NCBI GenBank assembly: GCA_013349295.1
Contig: DUZW01000014.1
Coordinates: forward strand, 1-64,000
Source of the DNA: Deltaproteobacteria bacterium
GTDB taxonomy: Bacteria; Desulfobacterota; Desulfobulbia; Desulfobulbales; Desulfurivibrionaceae
Direction of reading: 5' to 3'
DNA: 64,000 nucleotides
In this document: piece by piece, positions 58,148-64,000 of the stretch
Position numbering within the stretch: the stretch's first letter is position 1
How the letters are laid out: each line of letters begins with the position of its first letter
Program-made: the position numbers and the translations under genes
The notes under the pieces: model-generated
Databases searched by the model: none
The model's input: only the letters and a program-made list of their open reading frames with translations
What the model was told of the DNA's origin: nothing

Positions 58148-59452
58148 ATGCGTACTGATATCCTGCATAGCGGCGCCGGGGAGCTGACCTACGAGATCCG
58201 CAATATCGTCATTGTCGGCGAAAAGTTGCAGAAGCTGGGGATCAAGGTGTACTGGGAGAATATCGGCGACCCCATTGCCAAGGGCGAAGAGATTCCCCTG
58301 TGGATGAAACAGGTCGTTGCCGATCTGGTCATGGAAGACGCCACCTACGGTTATTGCCCGACCCGGGGTATGCTGGCCACCAGGGAATTTCTGGCCGCCA
58401 AGACAAACAAGCGCGGCGGGGCGCAGATCGGACCCGACGACATCATCTTTTTTAACGGCCTGGGCGACGCGATCAGCAAGGTTTTCGGCTTCCTGCGGCC
58501 CACCGCCCGAGTGGTGGTGCCCTCGCCCAGCTACACCACCCATTCCTCGGCGGAAGCAGCCCACGCCGGAGACCGGCCGGTAACCTACTGGTTGAATCCC
58601 AATAATTACTGGTATCCGGATCTCGATGATCTGGAAAAACGGATCAAGTACAACCCCGCCGTGGCCGGCATCCTGATCATCAACCCGGACAACCCCACCG
58701 GCGCGGTCTATCCCGAGGAAATCCTGCGGGGCATGGTGGCGCTGGCCAGGAAATACGACCTGTTCGTGATCTGCGACGAGGTGTACCAGGCCATCATCTA
58801 CAACGGGCAGAAAACCTTGCCCCTGGCCGAGGTGATCGGGGATGTGCCGGCCATCTGCATGCGGGGCATCTCCAAGGAAATGCCTTGGCCCGGCTCGCGC
58901 TGCGGCTGGATTGAAGTTTACAATGCCGATCGCGATCCCATGTTCGCCAAGTATGTGACCTCCATCCTCAACGCCAAGATGGTGGAGGTCTGTTCGACAA
59001 CCTTGCCGCAACGGGCGATTCCGGCCATTCTCAGCCATCCGCAGTATGTTCCCTATCTGCAGGAAAGGATCAATCGCTATGAGAAATTCTCCAATATCGC
59101 CTACGATGCCTTGAAGGATATCGACGGCGTACTGGTGAACCGGACCAACGGCGCATTCTACATGAGCGTGGTTTTTAAGGAAGGGAAGTTGAACAGTCGA
59201 CAGACCTTGTCCATCGGCAATAAAGAGGTTCGCGCCCAGGTGGAGAGTCTGGTGAGCGGGGCGAATGTTGCCTATGATAAACGGTTTGTTTATTACCTGC
59301 TGGGGGCCACCGGCGTATGCGTGGTGCCGCTTTCTTCGTTCGCCACCGAATTGCAGGGTTTCCGGATTACCCTGCTTGAGCGCAACGAGGAGCGGTTCAC
59401 CGAGATTTTCAAGATTATTGCCGATGGGATCAAGCAGTACTTGAATTCATAG
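58148..59452 (+). CDS. PLP-dependent aminotransferase class I/II (alanine aminotransferase-like)
   Basis: IINPDNPTGAVYPEEIL, VICDEVYQAIIYNG, GISKEMPWPGSRCGWIE. Confidence 0.88.
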   Translation: MRTDILHSGAGELTYEIRNIVIVGEKLQKLGIKVYWENIGDPIAKGEEIPLWMKQVVADLVMEDATYGYCPTRGMLATREFLAAKTNKRGGAQIGPDDIIFFNGLGDAISKVFGFLRPTARVVVPSPSYTTHSSAEAAHAGDRPVTYWLNPNNYWYPDLDDLEKRIKYNPAVAGILIINPDNPTGAVYPEEILRGMVALARKYDLFVICDEVYQAIIYNGQKTLPLAEVIGDVPAICMRGISKEMPWPGSRCGWIEVYNADRDPMFAKYVTSILNAKMVEVCSTTLPQRAIPAILSHPQYVPYLQERINRYEKFSNIAYDALKDIDGVLVNRTNGAFYMSVVFKEGKLNSRQTLSIGNKEVRAQVESLVSGANVAYDKRFVYYLLGATGVCVVPLSSFATELQGFRITLLERNEERFTEIFKIIADGIKQYLNS

Positions 59453-59468
59453 TACTGAGTGGGTGCCC

Positions 59469-59510
59469 CAAAAAAATCCTCTTTCCTTGTCGGGAAGGGG
59501 ATTTTTTTTG
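59469..59510 (+). terminator. rho-independent terminator
   Basis: aaaaaaatcctctttcc ttgtc gggaaggggatttttttt. Confidence 0.75.
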
Positions 59511-59535
59511 CCTGGGGTTTGCTTGCGGTCCGATG

Positions 59536-60339
59536 TTACGGCTTTCTCGTGGAGAGCACGATCTGTTGCATTTCAAGCTTGAGTTGTCGGTTTTTCACCT
59601 CGGACAGGCTGAATGAGGCAACCTTGTCCTCGATGAAGATATGCTGCACCAGGATCTGGCCGGGAAGCTGTTTGTGGCGGCATTTTTGAACAACCACCCC
59701 GCCATTGTTCCCCCGATAACGCTTTTCGATGATGAGGTTTGGAAAATGTTTTTGGGTCAACAGCACGTCAATGGGTGTTTTTTCCTGCGTTATCTGTTTG
59801 TTCCCGAGGCCGAGCATGGTTTTTAATCTTGTGCCGATTGTTCCGGTGAGGCTGTCTTCCGGGGCATAAAAATACCCTTTTTGCGCGCCCTTGTCTTTGT
59901 TCGTGGTCAGGGTGGCAAAACGGGCGGTCAGCTGGGAATGTCCGTCCCTGCCGAGCACTGGCCCCTCTCCCTGGGTTGAGACCAGATGCCAGGGCCGTTG
60001 GTAGGTAAAGGAAAGGCCCGTGTTGTAATCCGTGAAAACCAGGGGCTGCGGTTGGGGCTGGGGTGGAGCAGGCTGTGTGTCCGGAGGCGGGGCGGCGACC
60101 GTCTTGTCCTGTGGCGTTACCTTGGCTGGCTTTGCCGTATCCTCTTTGGGGATCAGGGAAACACGTTTCCCTTTTGTCTCGGGACGAATCGTAGCGGCGG
60201 GTTTTTCCGGCTGGATGCTTTCTTCTGCCGGTTTTTCCTTGTCCGGGTGGGGCGCCGAGCCTTTCACCGCAGGCATGGTGCATGCGGTGACAAGGAAAGC
60301 AAGGGCGAATATCGCAGGGAGATAGGTGTATTTTTTCAT
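59536..60339 (-). CDS. lipoprotein of unknown function
   Basis: Lipobox FLVTAC; P/K-rich linker then globular domain. Confidence 0.7.
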   Translation of the reverse strand: MKKYTYLPAIFALAFLVTACTMPAVKGSAPHPDKEKPAEESIQPEKPAATIRPETKGKRVSLIPKEDTAKPAKVTPQDKTVAAPPPDTQPAPPQPQPQPLVFTDYNTGLSFTYQRPWHLVSTQGEGPVLGRDGHSQLTARFATLTTNKDKGAQKGYFYAPEDSLTGTIGTRLKTMLGLGNKQITQEKTPIDVLLTQKHFPNLIIEKRYRGNNGGVVVQKCRHKQLPGQILVQHIFIEDKVASFSLSEVKNRQLKLEMQQIVLSTRKP

Positions 60340-60682
60340 GGGATCTCCATTGGATCAATCGGTTGGGAATGCATGCAAAGATGTAACGTTGGCGGATAAA
60401 GCTGTCAATCGCAAAAAAAATCAGCCAAGGATCGCGGGGTGGAAAAAGATTGTTGAAATCGCAAAAAGACGCGATTACAACAGGTATTGCTTGGGAACTC
60501 TTTGACTTTATGTTACGGACATGTGGTCTTTTTCCCTTTTTGCGAGTTCGTCAAGATTGCCGCCCCGGCCTTTTTTTGAACTGCACTGCCTCCGGGAATA
60601 TGTATGAGGCAGTGTGATAATCCGGCGGATTTACGCCCGGGTGGGTCCATTTTCCGCCTGTCAGTTACCAAGAGAGAACCTA

Positions 60683-61648
60683 ATGAGAATCTTATCCGGG
60701 ATCCAGCCCTCTGGCCAGCTTCATATAGGCAACTACTTCGGCATGATGCGCTCCATGATCAGCAGCATGGATTCAAGCGAGCTGTACGCTTTTATCGTGG
60801 ATCTCCATGCCCTTACCTCGGTGCAGGACCGGGAGCGGTTGTCGCGCGGCACCCTTGAAGCGGCTACCGATTTTCTTGCCCTGGGGCTTGACCCGGACCG
60901 CTGCATCTTTTGGGTGCAGTCCGATGTGCCCGAGGTTACCGAACTGACTTGGATTCTTTCCGTCCTTACCCCCATGGGGTTGTTGGAACGCTGCCATTCA
61001 TACAAAGACAAGGTTGCCAAGGGCGTTGCTTCAAGCCACGGGCTGTTTTCCTATCCGGTGCTCATGGCGGCCGATATCCTGCTCTACCAGGCCGAACGGG
61101 TTCCGGTTGGCAAGGACCAAAAGCAGCACCTGGAGGTGGCCCGTGATATCGCGATCAAGTTCAACAACACCTATGGGGATACCTTTGTCGTGCCCGAGCC
61201 GGTCATTGACGACAACCTGGCCACCATCCCCGGGTTGGACGGCCAGAAGATGTCCAAATCCTATGGTAACACAATTCCCATCTTTGCCGCCGAAAAGGAG
61301 TTGAAGAAAAAGGTCATGGCCATTGTCACCGACGCCACCCCGGTGGAAGAGCCCAAGGACCCGGAGAAGTGCAACCTCTTCAGCCTTTATAAGCTGTTCG
61401 CCCCCGCGGATCGGCTGGCCGAGGTGCATGGCCTTTATGTGAACGGCGGGGCCATGTACGGCAAGATCAAGCTGGAGCTGCTTGATCTGCTCTGGGAGTA
61501 TTTCCGCGAGGCCCGGGAAAAGCGGGAGCAATTGCTGGCCGACCCAGGTCAGGTACGGGATATCCTCCATCGGGGCGCGGCCAAGGCCAGGGAAAAGGCG
61601 GCCATTACCCTGGATCTGGTCCGCGATCGGGTTGGCCTGAAGTATTGA
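60683..61648 (+). CDS. trpS: tryptophanyl-tRNA synthetase
   Basis: RILSGIQPSGQLHIGNYFG (HIGH-like), DGQKMSKSYGN (KMSKS). Confidence 0.93.
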   Translation: MRILSGIQPSGQLHIGNYFGMMRSMISSMDSSELYAFIVDLHALTSVQDRERLSRGTLEAATDFLALGLDPDRCIFWVQSDVPEVTELTWILSVLTPMGLLERCHSYKDKVAKGVASSHGLFSYPVLMAADILLYQAERVPVGKDQKQHLEVARDIAIKFNNTYGDTFVVPEPVIDDNLATIPGLDGQKMSKSYGNTIPIFAAEKELKKKVMAIVTDATPVEEPKDPEKCNLFSLYKLFAPADRLAEVHGLYVNGGAMYGKIKLELLDLLWEYFREAREKREQLLADPGQVRDILHRGAAKAREKAAITLDLVRDRVGLKY

Positions 61649-61824
61649 GGAGCACAAGGTCTCCGTGGCGCCCTGGTATCTCGAGCCCCTGCCGTGTTGC
61701 GCTTGGCGGGAAGGTGGAATCCTGTAAGATCCTGGAGCCATGCTTCAGGGTCAATGCCAGGCCTTTGTTTAACGTGGTGTATTTCTGCTCATATCTTTTT
61801 GGGCGATTCCCGTAATTATCTGCG

Positions 61825-63033
61825 TCAGGTTTTTGCTTCCTCCTGCTCTTCCTCTCTTCTCTCCACCAAGGTAGCCGGAACAATGCTTCCGCTTCCATAC
61901 CGGTCGCTGATGGTATCGATCGCCTGATAGAGCCGGCAATCTTTCTCCCTGGTTCGGCTCTTGCCGAACAGGGCCAGCTGCCCGTGAGCCTCGGCAGGAC
62001 AAAGGTTCGCCAGCGATATCCCCAGTAATCGGATGGGGCGCGAGCCGATCTCGGTCTTGGCAAGAAGCAGGCGCCCTGTCTGGTAGAGGGCTTTGTCGTC
62101 GGCCACCGGCTCGGCCAGGGTGAGCGAGCGGGTCACCTGCACAAAATCCCGGTATTTGACCTTAATGGTGACGGTTCTGCCGGCCATTCCTTTCTCCCGC
62201 GTCCGTTTTCCCACCTTGAGGCACAGGGCCAGCAGTTCCTGTTCGAGTCTTTTTCTGTCGTGCAGATCCTCGCTAAAGGTTTCTTCGTGGCCGATGGACT
62301 TGACCTCATGCCTCGGTTCAACCGGGCGGTGGTCGATGCCTTTTGCCGATTCGTGCATCAAGAGTCCGGCCTTGCCGAACTTGGTGGTGAGGATGGCGAG
62401 CGGTATGCGGCTCAGGTCACCGATGGTTTTTACCCCGATCAGGGCCAGGGCCTGCTGGGTGGCCCTCCCCACCCCCCACAGGCGACCGATGGGCAAGGGC
62501 GCCAGAAAGGGCTTTTCCTGGCCGGGGGGGACAATGGTCAGCCCGTCCGGCTTGTTGAGATCGGAGGCGATCTTTGCCACCAGTTTCGAAGTGCCGACCC
62601 CGGCTGAAACGGTGAGGCCGATGGTTTCCCGGACCAACGTCTTGATCTTTAGGGCGATATCCTCCGCCGCCCCCATTAAGCATCGGCTTGCCGTGACATC
62701 CAGAAACGCCTCGTCGAGAGAGAGCGGTTCCACCATCGGGGTAAATTGCAGGAAGATCTCCATGATTCGCTGGGATATATCCTGATACCTGGCCATGCGG
62801 ACCGGAAGAAATACCCCGTTCGGGCAGAGTTTTCTGGCGGTAAGGATGGGCATGGCTGAATGCACCCCGAACTTCCGGGCTTCATAGGAGGCGGCGCAAA
62901 CCACGCCTCGGTTGCCGTTGCCGCCCACAACCACGGGCCGCCCCCGGAGGGTGGGATTGTCGAGAGTCTCGACGGAGGCGTAAAAGGCATCCATGTCGAG
63001 ATGGATGATACGACGGGTGGGATAAATCGGCAT
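61825..63033 (-). CDS. dinB: DNA polymerase IV (Y-family)
   Basis: IIHLDMDAFYASVETLDNPTLRGRPVVVGG, SLDEAFLDVT, VSAGVGTSKLVAKIASDLNKPDGL. Confidence 0.92.
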   Translation of the reverse strand: MPIYPTRRIIHLDMDAFYASVETLDNPTLRGRPVVVGGNGNRGVVCAASYEARKFGVHSAMPILTARKLCPNGVFLPVRMARYQDISQRIMEIFLQFTPMVEPLSLDEAFLDVTASRCLMGAAEDIALKIKTLVRETIGLTVSAGVGTSKLVAKIASDLNKPDGLTIVPPGQEKPFLAPLPIGRLWGVGRATQQALALIGVKTIGDLSRIPLAILTTKFGKAGLLMHESAKGIDHRPVEPRHEVKSIGHEETFSEDLHDRKRLEQELLALCLKVGKRTREKGMAGRTVTIKVKYRDFVQVTRSLTLAEPVADDKALYQTGRLLLAKTEIGSRPIRLLGISLANLCPAEAHGQLALFGKSRTREKDCRLYQAIDTISDRYGSGSIVPATLVERREEEQEEAKT

Positions 63034-63329
63034 AAATGCGGGACGCTCCCTTGACTGAGCTGGATGGCGATTGTTTTTTTCATGATATCCGCTTCGTTGG
63101 CGGATGCAAGCAAACGATTGCCCGGGTTGCGTAATGCAGTGATGTTGTGATCGTGCCAAGGTTTCCTGGTGTCAACAACCCGACGCCTTGTGGAGGGAAT
63201 TTATTTCCCTCTGCAAGGGGGGAAGGTTGTTTCGCAAGAACGGGTCTTGATTTTTTAGTTCTTGATTTTTCTTAGTTATTTTAAGATCATACGGCGTGTG
63301 TTGGCGGCGAGCCTTGCGGTTTATGGCTT

Positions 63330-63395
63330 TTAAAAAGAATGTTTCACCGATCTGGCATGAAAATAGCAAAGGTACTGGTCAAACATTCTTTTTAA
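63330..63395 (+). promoter_or_regulatory. 15-bp perfect inverted repeat directly upstream of the GGDEF gene RBS
   Basis: TTAAAAAGAATGTTT(63330-63344)/AAACATTCTTTTTAA(63381-63395). Confidence 0.75.
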
Positions 63396-63412
63396 TAAAA
63401 GGAGCCGTTGCA

Positions 63413-64000
63413 ATGAACACAGCAATCTCTCTCTCTGATAGGGAACTCGCAGGACCGATGAATCTGAATCATCTGATGGTGGAGCTTGATCGTTACCGCC
63501 GCCAGTCGGAATGGTTGAAACAGGTGAATGAGCTGCACGCCAGACTGGCAGGCGCCACTGATCTGCAGGGCATGATCGAGGCTTTTTCCGTATGGCTGAT
63601 GCCCCTGGTTGAGCATGACCTTATAGCCTACCGCAGCCTCGACCGGAGCCGGATGCATATTATCTGCTCTTGTCACGGGCCGGACCGGCGTCTTGCCATG
63701 CAGACAGCCGAAGAGGTTTTTGAGAAGGTGGATTGTCAATTGGATGACACCTGCTGTGCATGGGGCCCGTTTTTCGTGCAGCAATGGCGGATGTCATTGG
63801 CCGGTGACTCTGTTGCCGCCAATAAGGGCTGTCTGATGCTGTTGCGTCGGGGAACCTCCATTGAAGAAGAGGAAAGCCACATCCTGCGGGATGCCCTGGA
63901 TATTTTGGGCGAGTCCTTGCAGCGTGCCCTTATGTATGAGGATCTTTTTGCCCAGGCCAGGCGGGACATGCTCACCGGCCTTGACAACCGGCGGGTTTTT
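63413..64000 (+). CDS. GAF-like/GGDEF diguanylate cyclase, truncated by window end
   Basis: RRDMLTGLDNRRVF at C-terminal edge; 196 codons open to the end of the window. Confidence 0.8.
   Translation, partial: MNTAISLSDRELAGPMNLNHLMVELDRYRRQSEWLKQVNELHARLAGATDLQGMIEAFSVWLMPLVEHDLIAYRSLDRSRMHIICSCHGPDRRLAMQTAEEVFEKVDCQLDDTCCAWGPFFVQQWRMSLAGDSVAANKGCLMLLRRGTSIEEEESHILRDALDILGESLQRALMYEDLFAQARRDMLTGLDNRRVF

Noticed and set aside
58091-59038. 315-aa minus-strand ORF opposite the aminotransferase
   Set aside because: Antisense shadow; overlaps the dispersed repeat and lacks domain signatures

Overview
The window has four parts. (1) About 0-28.3 kb is a plus-strand magnetosome gene cluster of the deltaproteobacterial mam/mad type. 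It contains mamP, mamM, mamQ (two LemA-type paralogues), mamB, mamA, mamI and mamE, a TauE-like permease, mamK and a second actin-like gene (mad28-like). It also has many coiled-coil genes, an embedded Rieske/cytochrome b/pentaheme cytochrome c operon, and glycine-rich small membrane proteins. The cluster is probably cut by the left edge of the window. (2) About 28.3-33.2 kb is a junction zone. It holds a decayed IS30-type element downstream of a response-regulator remnant, a LysR gene, a CZB-domain gene, an intact IS481-type element (imperfect IRs and a 7-bp TSD), a glycine-rich membrane protein and a CheY-like gene. (3) About 33.5-48.0 kb is a plasmid-like or integrative element. It carries a Rep_3-type initiator with iteron-like repeats, two replication-relaxation-like proteins, a CHC2/Toprim primase, DUF2958 and other small genes, structured repeats, a roughly 260-nt imperfect hairpin, an overlapping operon of two CsgG-like secreted proteins ending in a VirD4/HerA-like ATPase, and a toxin-antitoxin pair. 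It ends at an orphan 3' half of a tRNA-Leu(CAG), which looks like an att site. (4) About 48-64 kb is ordinary chromosome: motAB, rhomboid, hflKC, thiE, gltA, an aminotransferase, trpS, dinB and a GGDEF gene. All assignments come from reading the sequence; no database search was run.
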